Shown piece after piece: positions 1 to 6,332 of a stretch of 9,343 nt of DNA; the first letter of the stretch is position 1; each line of letters opens with the position of its first letter. This stretch comes from Acidobacteriota bacterium (GTDB taxonomy: Bacteria; Acidobacteriota; Terriglobia; UBA7540), in assembly GCA_021827255.1 (NCBI GenBank), contig JAKAWO010000103.1:1-9343 (forward strand), read 5' to 3'. The position numbers and the translations under genes were made by a program. The notes beneath the pieces were generated by a model. The model was not told where the DNA came from. It worked only from the letters and a program-made list of their open reading frames with translations, and did no database searches.

Positions 1-1758
1 TCCGATCTCGAGACCGTCAAAGCGCCGCCGCGTCCCCTCGGCCCGACCGAACTCCTCAGCCTGCTGATCGAGGTGGGGGAGCAGGTCAATTCCACCCTCG
101 ATCTGGACGAGCTGATGAAGCGCATCGCCGAACTCGTCCGCCGGGTCATTGACTATCAAGTCTTCGCCATCCTTCTGCTCAATGAAAAGGCGCAGGAGCT
201 GCGCGTCCGCTCGAGCGTCGGCCACTCTGAAGAGGTGGTGAAGAATGTTCGCATCAAGGTCGGCGAAGGGATTGTGGGCCGGGCGGCGCTCGAGAAGCGT
301 TCCATCCTGGTTAAAGACGTGCGCCGCGACCCGGCTTACATCGAGTCCGTTTCCACCGTGAAATCCGAGCTGGCCGTTCCATTGCTCCTGAAGAACCGGG
401 TGATCGGCGTCATTGACCTGGAAGCTGATTCGCCCGATCACTTTACCGACCAGCACGTCAATCTGCTGGAGTTGCTCGCCGGCCGCACGGCCATCGCGCT
501 CGAGAACGCCCGCCTCTACCGCCGCACTCTGCGCCAAGCCCGCACCCTTCAGTTGCTCAATGAGGTCAGCCGCGAGTTGAGTTCCGTCCTGGTCCTGAAC
601 GAGCTGTTGCGCCGCGTTGGCGCGCTCACCAAGCGCCTGGTGGACTATCACCGCTTCAGCATCATGTTCGCCGATCCGGCCGCTGAAACCTTCAACGCGG
701 TGATCTCCATCCGCCAGGACGAGCGCCTGCCCGACAAAACGACGGTCAGGTTCGGCCAGGGCATTGTGGGCGCCGCCGCCGATCTCCGCCAGACGATCGT
801 CGTTCCCGACGTGAGCAAGGACAGCCGCTACGTCATGACCAATCCCGAGACTCGCTCGGAGATGGCCGTCCCACTCATCTATCGCGACCGAGTGATCGGC
901 GTGGTGGACCTGGAAAGCCCGCAGCTCAATTACTTTTCTGAAGAGCATGTGCGCATCTACTCGACCTTGGCCCCGCAAATCGCCATCGCCATTGAGAACG
1001 CCCGCCTCTACGAGCGCGTGCTCAACAGCGAGGCGCGCCTGGAGCGCGATCTCGACCGGGCGCGCGAGATTCAGATGCTGCTCATGCCGGGCGTCGCCCC
1101 GTCCATTCCCGGCCTGGACATCGCGGTGCGCTTTGAGCCGGCCCGCGAGCTGGGCGGCGACCTCTATGACTTCCTCTCCTACGGCCGCGATCGTTACGTT
1201 CTGGCCCTGGGTGACGTCAGCGGCAAGGGAACGCCCGCCGCCCTCTACGGGGCGCTCTCGAGCGGCATCCTGCGCAGCTTCTCCACCCAGCGCCCTTCGC
1301 CCCCCGAGTTGCTTCGCGCCTTGAACGCCAAGCTCCTGGAGCGGAAAATTGAGGGCCACTTCATTACCCTGGCCTATTCGATCTGGGAACCCAAAACGCG
1401 CCTCCTCCGCCTGGCCAACTCCGGCATGCCGCTTCCCATTCTGGCTCGCCGCGGCCGCTGCCACGTGATCCACGCCGAGGGAGTGCCGCTCGGCCTGCTG
1501 GAGCAGGTGGATTACCAGGAGGCGCGGGTCGAGCTTCAGCCCGGCGACCTGCTGGCGCTGTTTTCTGACGGCTTGGTTGAAGCGATGGATCCCGCCTACG
1601 AAGAGTTCGGGATGCGCCGCTTGGAGAATATCTTCCGCGAAAACGCCCGCCGCCCCGTCGAGGAGATCGCCAGCACCGTGTTCGGTGAAATCGCTAAGCA
1701 CGAACGCGGCCGCCCTCGCCGCGACGACCAAACCCTCCTCGTCGCCCGCGTCCGATGA
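1..1758 (+). CDS. GAF-GAF-SpoIIE-type PP2C serine/threonine phosphatase (5' partial)
   Basis: Signalling phosphatase predicted to remove phosphate from a Ser/Thr-phosphorylated partner, typically an anti-sigma-factor antagonist in RsbU/RsbP-like pathways. The frame is open from base 1, so the true start probably lies upstream. A GTG at 73 would give 561 residues, and residue numbers here count from it. Two GAF sensor domains lie at about 9-146 and 167-310; both end in the same IALENARLY / IAIENARLY pattern. A charged, probably coiled-coil linker follows (about 311-335), then the phosphatase domain (about 345-560). Metal-binding PPM signatures are intact: GGDLYD (361-366), GDVSGKG (380-386), SDG (498-500) and RRDDQT (549-554). 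No membrane segment or histidine-kinase domain is visible, so it should be cytosolic. The ligand of the GAF domains cannot be read from the sequence, and no cognate anti-sigma factor or STAS protein lies downstream. Confidence 0.93.
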   Translation, partial: SDLETVKAPPRPLGPTELLSLLIEVGEQVNSTLDLDELMKRIAELVRRVIDYQVFAILLLNEKAQELRVRSSVGHSEEVVKNVRIKVGEGIVGRAALEKRSILVKDVRRDPAYIESVSTVKSELAVPLLLKNRVIGVIDLEADSPDHFTDQHVNLLELLAGRTAIALENARLYRRTLRQARTLQLLNEVSRELSSVLVLNELLRRVGALTKRLVDYHRFSIMFADPAAETFNAVISIRQDERLPDKTTVRFGQGIVGAAADLRQTIVVPDVSKDSRYVMTNPETRSEMAVPLIYRDRVIGVVDLESPQLNYFSEEHVRIYSTLAPQIAIAIENARLYERVLNSEARLERDLDRAREIQMLLMPGVAPSIPGLDIAVRFEPARELGGDLYDFLSYGRDRYVLALGDVSGKGTPAALYGALSSGILRSFSTQRPSPPELLRALNAKLLERKIEGHFITLAYSIWEPKTRLLRLANSGMPLPILARRGRCHVIHAEGVPLGLLEQVDYQEARVELQPGDLLALFSDGLVEAMDPAYEEFGMRRLENIFRENARRPVEEIASTVFGEIAKHERGRPRRDDQTLLVARVR

Positions 1759-1844
1759 CTTTTTCCCTCGCGCCCGCTCGGCTGTTTCGTCCCGCCGTAA
1801 CCTCTCTGCGGTCGGGTTCATCTCAATAAAGACGGAGGAAGACG

Positions 1845-2540
1845 ATGAAAATTGGCATCATTGGCGCAGGACAAATTGGCGGCACGCTCGTCAGAAGGCT
1901 GAGCGCGCTGGGACATGAGGTTTCGGTGGCTAACTCGAGAGGGCCGGAATCGCTGGCCGATCTCGCCCGCGAGACCGGCGCGAAGGCCGTGACCGTGGCC
2001 GAAGCAGCGCGGGCCGGAGAAGTCGTGGTCGTTACCATCCCGGAAGCAAAAATCCGAGATCTGCCCAGGAACCTTTTTGAGGGTGTTCCCGCCAACGTTG
2101 TAGTCGTGGACACGGGTAATTACTATCCGCGACATCGCGACGGACGCATCGCGGAAATCGAAGAGGGCTTGCCGGAAAGCCGCTGGGTCGAGCGGCAGTT
2201 GGGGCGCCCCGTGGTCAAAGCCTTCAACAACATTTACGCGAAACATTTGATGGAGAAAGGCCAGCCCGCCGGCTCGCCCGGCCGCATCGCCTTGCCCGTC
2301 GCAGGCGACGACCCGCGCGCCAAGAGCGTCATTATCAGCCTGCTCGACGAACTCGGATTCGACGGCGTGGACGCTGGCGGCCTCGACGAATCCTGGCGGC
2401 AGCAGCCCGGAACTCCCGTCTATGCCACGGACCACGACGCCGCCGGTGTCCGACGCGCGCTCGCTCAGGCAAAGAGGGAACGCACGTCCGCATGGCGGGC
2501 CACGCCGAACAGTCCCGGCACCTTCCTCCATCCCGCCTGA
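1845..2540 (+). CDS. NADP/F420-type dinucleotide-binding oxidoreductase (COG2085-like)
   Basis: A 231-residue predicted NADPH-binding reductase of the group that includes NADPH-dependent F420 reductase. The N-terminus is a Rossmann fold: beta strand plus GAGQIGG (residues 7-13), then NSRGPESL (30-37). Ser31-Arg32 sit where the NADP 2'-phosphate is usually recognised, so NADP is more likely than NAD. Further family-like blocks are VVVTIPEAKI (about 65-74), DTGNYYP and KAFNNIYAKHL. The ATG is preceded by a strong GGAGG at 1834-1838 with six bases of spacing, which fixes the start. It begins 86 bases after the phosphatase and may share its transcript. Whether the substrate is F420, a ferric compound or something else cannot be decided: no F420 biosynthesis gene is in the window. 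The last 25 residues are low-complexity and may be non-conserved. Confidence 0.85.
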   Translation: MKIGIIGAGQIGGTLVRRLSALGHEVSVANSRGPESLADLARETGAKAVTVAEAARAGEVVVVTIPEAKIRDLPRNLFEGVPANVVVVDTGNYYPRHRDGRIAEIEEGLPESRWVERQLGRPVVKAFNNIYAKHLMEKGQPAGSPGRIALPVAGDDPRAKSVIISLLDELGFDGVDAGGLDESWRQQPGTPVYATDHDAAGVRRALAQAKRERTSAWRATPNSPGTFLHPA

Positions 2541-2588
2541 GCGCGGGGGGCGGATTATTCTGCCGGGCAGCCTATATCTTCGCCCTCG

Positions 2589-2597
2589 TGCTAAACT
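2589..2597 (+). promoter_or_regulatory. Possible extended -10 promoter for lysA
   Basis: TGCTAAACT fits the extended -10 pattern TGnTATAAT with two mismatches in the hexamer. It ends 25 bases before the lysA ATG at 2623, leaving a leader of about 18-20 bases. No good -35 is seen. It suggests lysA can be transcribed separately from the reductase gene 82 bases upstream. This is a pattern match only. Confidence 0.4.
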
Positions 2598-2622
2598 CGC
2601 ATGGGCTTGGCGGGCGAAGATC

Positions 2623-3864
2623 ATGGAACCTTTTGCCTACGTTCAAAACCGGCTTCACGCCGAGGGCGTTCCGCTTGCAGCAGTGGCGGAGCGTTACGGC
2701 ACACCCGCCTACGTCTATAGCCGCGGCGCCATCCTGGAAAATTTTCGCCGCCTTGAGGTCGGCCTAGCGGGCGCGCCAAGCCTCGTCTGCTATTCCGTCA
2801 AAGCCAATTCCAATCTAAGGATTCTCAGTCTGCTCCGCGAAGCGGGCGCCGGTTTTGACATCGTTTCGGGCGGCGAACTCGCTCGCGTCGGCCGCGCCGG
2901 AGCCGCCCCGGACCGCGTGGTTTTTTCCGGCGTCGGCAAGACCGCCGATGAGATGGATGCCGCGCTCGCCGCCGGCCTTTTGATGTTCAACGTCGAGTCG
3001 GACGGTGAGCTCGAACTGATCGAAGCCCGTGCCGCCGCCGCAGGAAAAACGGCGCCCATCGCCATTCGCGTCAACCCGGACGTTGAGGCGGAAACGCACC
3101 CGTACATTTCGACCGGCCGCTTCATTCACAAATTCGGCGTTCCCAAAGACGCCGCCCTGTCGCTCTATCGCCTCGCCGCCCGCTCAAAAAATCTTCGCGT
3201 GCGCGGCATCGCCTGCCACATCGGCTCGCAGATTCTCCAGATTGAGCCGTTCTTAAAGGCTCTCGATGAGATTTTGGAAGTCGCAGCCGGCTTGAGCGCC
3301 GAGGGAATCGAAATCGAGTGGCTCGATTTGGGTGGCGGCTACGGTATTCGCTACAGGAACGAAGAACCGATCGAGATGACTCGCCTGATCGCCGAACTCA
3401 AGCGCCGGATCGCCGGCGCGCCTTACCGGTTGATCCTCGAACCCGGACGAGCGATTGTCGGCAACGCCGGAATCTTGCTCACCCGCGTCCTCTACGTGAA
3501 ACGCAACGGGCAAAAAAAATTCATCGTCGTGGATTCCGGCATGAACGATCTGCTTCGCCCCGCGCTCTACGGCTCCGAGCACCAGGTCTGGCCGGTCATC
3601 CAGCGCCCCGGCCCGGCGGCTTCGGCGGACGTGGTCGGCCCGCTCTGCGAAACCGGAGATTTTCTGGCTCGGGACCGCGAGCTTGCGCCCCTCCAGCCGG
3701 GCGATCTCCTGGCCGTCATGACCACCGGCGCTTACGGCTTTGCTCTGTCCTCAAACTACAATTCCCGCCCGCGCCCGGCGGAAGTTCTGGTCAGCGGCAC
3801 CGAGACCGAAGTGATCCGCGCCCGCGAACGCCTTGAGAGTCTTATGTCCGGCGAAACCACGTAG
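2623..3864 (+). CDS. lysA: Diaminopimelate decarboxylase
   Basis: Catalyses the last step of lysine synthesis, meso-diaminopimelate to L-lysine plus CO2, with pyridoxal phosphate, in the cytosol. The 413-residue product is full length for the family. The fold-type III alanine-racemase-like barrel holds the PLP lysine in YSVKANSN (Lys60), HIGSQ (199-203), the glycine-rich phosphate loop GGGYG (237-241) and EPGR (273-276). The C-terminal beta domain has CETGD (342-346), whose Cys and Glu act at the substrate site across the dimer, and YGFALSSNYNSRPRP (371-385). The frame is open upstream to 2422, but that extension lies over the reductase gene and has no family resemblance. ATG 2623 gives the normal N-terminus (MEPFAYVQNRLHAEGVPL) although its ribosome site is weak. 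The DAP-specific pattern makes ornithine/arginine decarboxylase unlikely. Confidence 0.96.
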   Translation: MEPFAYVQNRLHAEGVPLAAVAERYGTPAYVYSRGAILENFRRLEVGLAGAPSLVCYSVKANSNLRILSLLREAGAGFDIVSGGELARVGRAGAAPDRVVFSGVGKTADEMDAALAAGLLMFNVESDGELELIEARAAAAGKTAPIAIRVNPDVEAETHPYISTGRFIHKFGVPKDAALSLYRLAARSKNLRVRGIACHIGSQILQIEPFLKALDEILEVAAGLSAEGIEIEWLDLGGGYGIRYRNEEPIEMTRLIAELKRRIAGAPYRLILEPGRAIVGNAGILLTRVLYVKRNGQKKFIVVDSGMNDLLRPALYGSEHQVWPVIQRPGPAASADVVGPLCETGDFLARDRELAPLQPGDLLAVMTTGAYGFALSSNYNSRPRPAEVLVSGTETEVIRARERLESLMSGETT

Positions 3865-3879
3865 CCGTCGAAAAGCCCA

Positions 3880-3908
3880 TTGTCTTGAGCGGCGGTCGGA
3901 CGTATGCT
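3880..3908 (+). promoter_or_regulatory. Predicted sigma-70-type promoter upstream of the lipoprotein-like gene
   Basis: TTGTCT (3880-3885) and TATGCT (3903-3908) are separated by exactly 17 bases, each matching the consensus at four of six positions. It starts 15 bases after the lysA stop and points at the gene starting at 4030, giving a leader of about 115 bases. That leader contains a small stem (3990-3994 with 4001-4005) and nothing recognisable as a riboswitch. Confidence 0.4.
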
Positions 3909-4029
3909 TACGGGGTAGTGGGAGGATCAAAGGGCAACTTCCGGTTCAACCTGGGGGCGTGAGAATTGACGCGAACCCGCTCAACGGCTGCCCGTACCTC
4001 CGGGCGGCGCTGGTCAAAAGAGAGCCAGC

Positions 4030-4485
4030 ATGAACCGTCCGCTGAAATTCGGCGAGTCGCTCTGGGCGCTCGTGAGCATGGCTCTCCTCACGACTCAGTG
4101 TGGCGGAGGAAGCGGCAGTCGTGGAGGACCCACTCTCTCCACCCCGTGCGTGCTGGCGGGACATCAGTATGCGTTTCTGGTCACTGGCGCTGGAAACACG
4201 AACGTTGAGGCAACGGGCGTCATGGTGGGCAGTATCACCGTTGCCGCTGACGGGTCGCTCCAGGGCGAGTTCGACATCAATGGCGGAGGTCAGAATTCCC
4301 AGCCGATTTCCAGCGGCCAATGCTCCGACGGTACGACGCAGAATACGGGAACATTAACCCTGGTCACTCCCGGCATCCCCCGACAAGCCCGCGACGGAGA
4401 CCTCACCGTCGCGGCTACCGGCTACGCGCGGCGGCCAGCTCATTGGCCGAACGCGCCGGGGTCGTACCAGTCGCACTCCCTGTAA
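4030..4485 (+). pseudogene. Truncated acidobacterial-type secreted lipoprotein fragment
   Basis: A 151-codon frame. The N-terminus resembles a lipoprotein signal: basic start (MNRPLK), hydrophobic stretch (about 11-22), then Cys24 followed by GGGSG. The residues before the cysteine (LTTQ) are a poor lipobox, since Gln at -1 is unusual. Residues about 40-112 (CVLAGHQYAFLV ... GTLTL) recall the beta-rich unit that repeats in long secreted proteins of Acidobacteriota, ending in the same 'GTxTL' style, but only about one unit is present. From about base 4369 the frame enters a palindromic element (PGIPRQARDG) and then runs antisense over the 3' end of the minus-strand gene at 4440-4937. The last 38 or so residues therefore look like read-through, not protein. 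I infer a gene cut short by deletion or insertion; a genuinely short lipoprotein is possible. AAGAGAG before the ATG is a weak ribosome site. Confidence 0.5.
4389..4414. repeat. Perfect 9-bp inverted repeat with 8-base loop
   Basis: CCGCGACGG (4389-4397) and CCGTCGCGG (4406-4414) are exact reverse complements around an 8-base loop. It sits 26 bases past the stop of the minus-strand gene ending at 4440 and inside the tail of the lipoprotein-like frame. There is no T-run on either strand, so it is not a classical intrinsic terminator. It may be part of a REP-like interspersed element that begins near 4369, or an RNA-stabilising 3' hairpin for the minus-strand gene. Confidence 0.6.
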
Positions 4486-4937
4486 TCCAGAACTTCGACC
4501 TCAACGCCTCCGGCCCGCAGGAGCTCGGAAAGCGGTACCATATGGTCAAACCCGCAGACGACGAGCAAGTTGTCGTTGCCGCGCCGGCTTTGCCGGATCC
4601 TGCGCAGCATCAACTGCTCGCGTTCGGCGTGCCAGCATGCCCTCTGTCCGGCACCGACCCCCAGGAGCTTTGTGTAGAGAAGCGGAATCCCCATTTGCCT
4701 CAAATCTTCCCGGGTCGTGTTGATATTGGCCCACCGGAGTCCGCGGCTGTCCGCAATGTCTTGGGTAATAGTCCTTCCGGCCTCGTCGTCCCACTCCTCG
4801 CAGATTACTCCGATGCGGTTGTTCGCAACGATTCCCTCGATAGCGCGGCGGAAATGCGACCTTTGCCGCGTCCTCTCCTGCGCGATTGGGCGCTGCTCTT
4901 GCTGGATTCCGTGGTTGCAGCCAACGACGTAAATCAT
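4440..4937 (-). CDS. Small protein with two GxxH motifs, TraB/ChaN/EreA/Tiki-like fold
   Basis: A 165-residue soluble protein with no signal peptide or membrane segment. I do not recognise a named family, but the layout matches the EreA/ChaN/TraB/Tiki hydrolase-like superfamily: a first GxxH after an N-terminal strand (VVGCNHG, Gly6/His9), an acidic pair in a strand (ICEEW, Glu47-Glu48), an Arg-Glu helix (HAEREQLMLRRI, about 103-114), and a second GxxH after a late strand (VVCGFDHM, Gly129/His132). The hydrophobic strands VGVICEEW, NLLVVCGF and VEVEVLDY fit an alpha/beta core. Most relatives are longer (haem-binding ChaN, erythromycin esterase, metalloprotease Tiki), so this is a compact form whose substrate cannot be inferred. 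ATG 4937 is preceded by a G-rich stretch about six bases upstream, a weak ribosome site. It overlaps the opposing lipoprotein-like frame by 46 bases. Confidence 0.75.
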   Translation of the reverse strand: MIYVVGCNHGIQQEQRPIAQERTRQRSHFRRAIEGIVANNRIGVICEEWDDEAGRTITQDIADSRGLRWANINTTREDLRQMGIPLLYTKLLGVGAGQRACWHAEREQLMLRRIRQSRRGNDNLLVVCGFDHMVPLSELLRAGGVEVEVLDYRECDWYDPGAFGQ

Positions 4938-5132
4938 CGGGCACCCCCAAACAGGGTACGGGAGCGCGTAGCGCTCCCCCTCTTCGGGCTAGCAATGTCA
5001 CGCCTGCGGGGGCGACCGCAGATCGGAAGGCCAGGGACCTCCCCCGCCGAACCTCATTCGGTACGTAGGCGGTTCTGCATACCCGAACCGAGTGCGTAGG
5101 GTGTTGCGCGATGGCCCGTAAGAACTTCGCCC
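4938..5132. other. Intergenic stretch with two palindromes
   Basis: The 195 bases between two minus-strand genes contain a strong stem-loop, GGGAGCGC (4960-4967) with GCGCTCCC (4971-4978) around the loop GTA. A second stem pairs CTGCGG (5004-5009) with CCGCAG (5016-5021). The first lies 23 bases upstream of the ATG at 4937, in the probable leader of that gene. No tRNA shape, coding frame or clear promoter was found. Confidence 0.5.
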
Positions 5133-5960
5133 CTATCTTACCAAGTGCGCGTGCACTCTTTCCCCGTTGGTTGTGTCTTCAATGAGGCAATTCGAATGTG
5201 TATCGCACGAGCATTCAATGCGCTCTCCCGCACTCCACCCTATGATGGTGTATCGTTCGCCGCTTTCATACACCGAAAACACGTGGCCAGACTCCGTGTC
5301 CAGTTTGCCCCTAATAACATCAATTCCGCTTAGGATTTCACCGCTGCCGACCGACTCGGCGCGCCGCGCCTTGTGACTCGCCGGAGCCTTCGAACTCGGA
5401 GATGGCTGCCCGGACCCCGCCGAAATGTTTGGCAATGTGCTCCACGTCATGTCCCATTTGCGTGATTCTAGGTAGCGCCCACGAGAACAAGAGCTCCAAA
5501 AGCCGTTAGCGCTAAGGCCCGCAATCTCCCCTGTGTCGTCAATGTTCTGGCTCATGTCGGACCCTGTTATCAAGTTCGAACACAACTGAAACCCAGAGCT
5601 GTCATAAAGCCGAACGGTGAGTAGCATCGGCCCCTGATAGCTCCGAACGGCAGCAGCAAAGGCTTTGACCTTCCTCTGAGATGAGGGCGAAAGTACGAAC
5701 TGATAGTAAAGGCCATCATTCCGCCATTCGGTCTTCAGGCGAGCCTCTAGACCGTAGGAGTTGATGTCGAGCCGAGCCCATTCGTGAACTGGGAGCGGGC
5801 GGGAGCGGTACCAGCGGATGCCTACAGCCGCAATCATTCCTACAAGCGCAATGCCGGCTCCAAGGGACGCACCGATCAAGATTAAGCGCTTCCACGGCGG
5901 CGTCCTGTCAGTTCTCTTTGGCGTCTCGTCCGTTGACGACATACCGACCGGAGTTTCCAT
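5133..5960 (-). CDS. Hypothetical single-pass membrane protein with Cys-rich C-terminal tail
   Basis: No recognised family. The 275-residue product has a charged N-terminus (about 1-25, ending PPWKR), one hydrophobic helix (about 26-48, LILIGASLGAGIALVGMIAA) and then a large domain ending in arginines just past the helix (RWYRSR). By the positive-inside pattern the N-terminus may be cytosolic and the rest outside, but charges flank both sides. The main domain (about 57-178) looks beta-rich, with FVLSPSSQRK and LLTVRLYDSSGFQL. A Ser/Pro-rich linker (about 181-203) follows, then a second small domain (about 205-275) with ERIECSCDTHSNC; Cys250, 252 and 258 could bind metal or form disulphides. 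ATG 5960 has GGGGA six bases upstream; ATG 5942 is an alternative. Base composition looks less GC-rich than the neighbouring housekeeping genes, which suggests acquisition. The gene next downstream in the same direction is the two-GxxH gene (195-base gap). Confidence 0.72.
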   Translation of the reverse strand: METPVGMSSTDETPKRTDRTPPWKRLILIGASLGAGIALVGMIAAVGIRWYRSRPLPVHEWARLDINSYGLEARLKTEWRNDGLYYQFVLSPSSQRKVKAFAAAVRSYQGPMLLTVRLYDSSGFQLCSNLITGSDMSQNIDDTGEIAGLSANGFWSSCSRGRYLESRKWDMTWSTLPNISAGSGQPSPSSKAPASHKARRAESVGSGEILSGIDVIRGKLDTESGHVFSVYESGERYTIIGWSAGERIECSCDTHSNCLIEDTTNGERVHAHLVR

Positions 5961-5986
5961 TTTGGGTCCCCAGCCCGCTGAAATCC

Positions 5987-6160
5987 CTACACCGCCCGTC
6001 CTCTCCCGTCAACCGGCGGCCGCCCCGGGCCGTTTGCCGTGGTAACGCGCTCGCCATTCTGCGGCGCTGCGGCCGGCTTCGCGCCCTGGCTGGCCAGAAC
6101 TGCGGCACATGCCACAAAAATTCCGAGCGCCAGTGGAATCGCTCTGTGACTCGCCTTGCT
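5987..6160 (-). pseudogene. Signal-peptide-like short frame lacking a start codon
   Basis: Reading the minus strand from 6160 to the TAG at 5987-5989 gives about 57 codons. They begin SKASHRAIPLALGIFVACAA and continue VLASQGAKPAAAPQNGERV, then a Gly/Pro/Arg-rich end. Basic residues, a hydrophobic core (IPLALGIFVACAAVLA) and ASQGA make a convincing export signal. The frame is open upstream through the -10 box but I find no ATG, GTG or TTG in it between 6160 and the predicted transcript start near 6214. A purine-rich GAGGGGAG precedes the segment where a ribosome site would be expected. It could be a decayed small secreted protein, use a non-standard start, or be chance. It ends 26 bases before the ATG at 5960. 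Confidence 0.3.
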
Positions 6161-6177
6161 CCCCTCTGTGACTTGCC
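6142..6177. repeat. Tandem 14-base direct repeat, 22-base period
   Basis: CTCTGTGACTCGCC (6142-6155) and CTCTGTGACTTGCC (6164-6177) differ at one base and start 22 bases apart, about two helical turns. They lie about 40-70 bases downstream of the predicted minus-strand transcription start, inside the start-less signal-peptide frame. A paired regulator site or a small local duplication are both possible. Confidence 0.5.
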
Positions 6178-6220
6178 GGCGATTCCGCCGTCGCGCGGTC
6201 GCGGTTGCCGGATGCGGCGG

Positions 6221-6229
6221 ATTATACCA
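6221..6229 (-). promoter_or_regulatory. Perfect extended -10 promoter box
   Basis: On the minus strand this reads TGGTATAAT, a perfect extended -10 (TGnTATAAT). The region where -35 would fall is occupied by a G/C palindrome (6238-6253) and has no good TTGACA. Transcription would begin near 6214 and run toward the membrane-protein gene at 5960 with a leader of about 250 bases. Confidence 0.6.
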
Positions 6230-6237
6230 CTCGCCGT

Positions 6238-6253
6238 GGGCCGCTAACGGCCC
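6238..6253. repeat. Short G/C stem-loop downstream of the DUF72 gene
   Basis: GGGCCG (6238-6243) and CGGCCC (6248-6253) pair around a 4-base loop. On the minus strand it follows the DUF72 stop by 79 bases and overlaps the -35 region of the next promoter. With no T-run it is a doubtful terminator; an operator is another reading. Confidence 0.35.
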
Positions 6254-6332
6254 GCCGCTGCTCGCGTCAGCCTCGGTTGGTGGTCCACGCCAAGCGTCCG
6301 ACCGTGCAAAGACGACTTACTCAACCACCTCC

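Larger units (their letters stand above)
5961..6332. other. 372-base gap between the membrane-protein gene and the DUF72 gene
   Basis: No ordinary gene with a start codon fits here. It contains an extended -10 box (6221-6229, minus), a G/C palindrome (6238-6253), a pair of 14-base direct repeats (6142-6177) and a start-less frame encoding a signal-peptide-like segment (5987-6160, minus). Together these look like a transcribed leader or a decayed small gene upstream of the 5960 gene. Confidence 0.5.

Noticed and set aside
2422..2622. A 67-codon upstream extension of lysA
   Set aside because: It overlaps the end of the reductase gene, has no family resemblance, and ATG 2623 gives the normal LysA N-terminus.
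1818..2624. Long minus-strand frame of 268 codons opposite the reductase gene
   Set aside because: An antisense shadow of a strongly supported gene with no recognisable motifs; typical of GC-rich coding sequence.
4320..5099. Plus-strand frame of 259 codons opposite the two-GxxH gene
   Set aside because: The minus-strand frame has coherent strands and conserved-looking motifs, whereas this one is Pro/Arg/Ala-rich with no domain pattern.
4938..5132. tRNA gene or attachment site
   Set aside because: The stems do not form a cloverleaf and there is no T-loop or anticodon arm.
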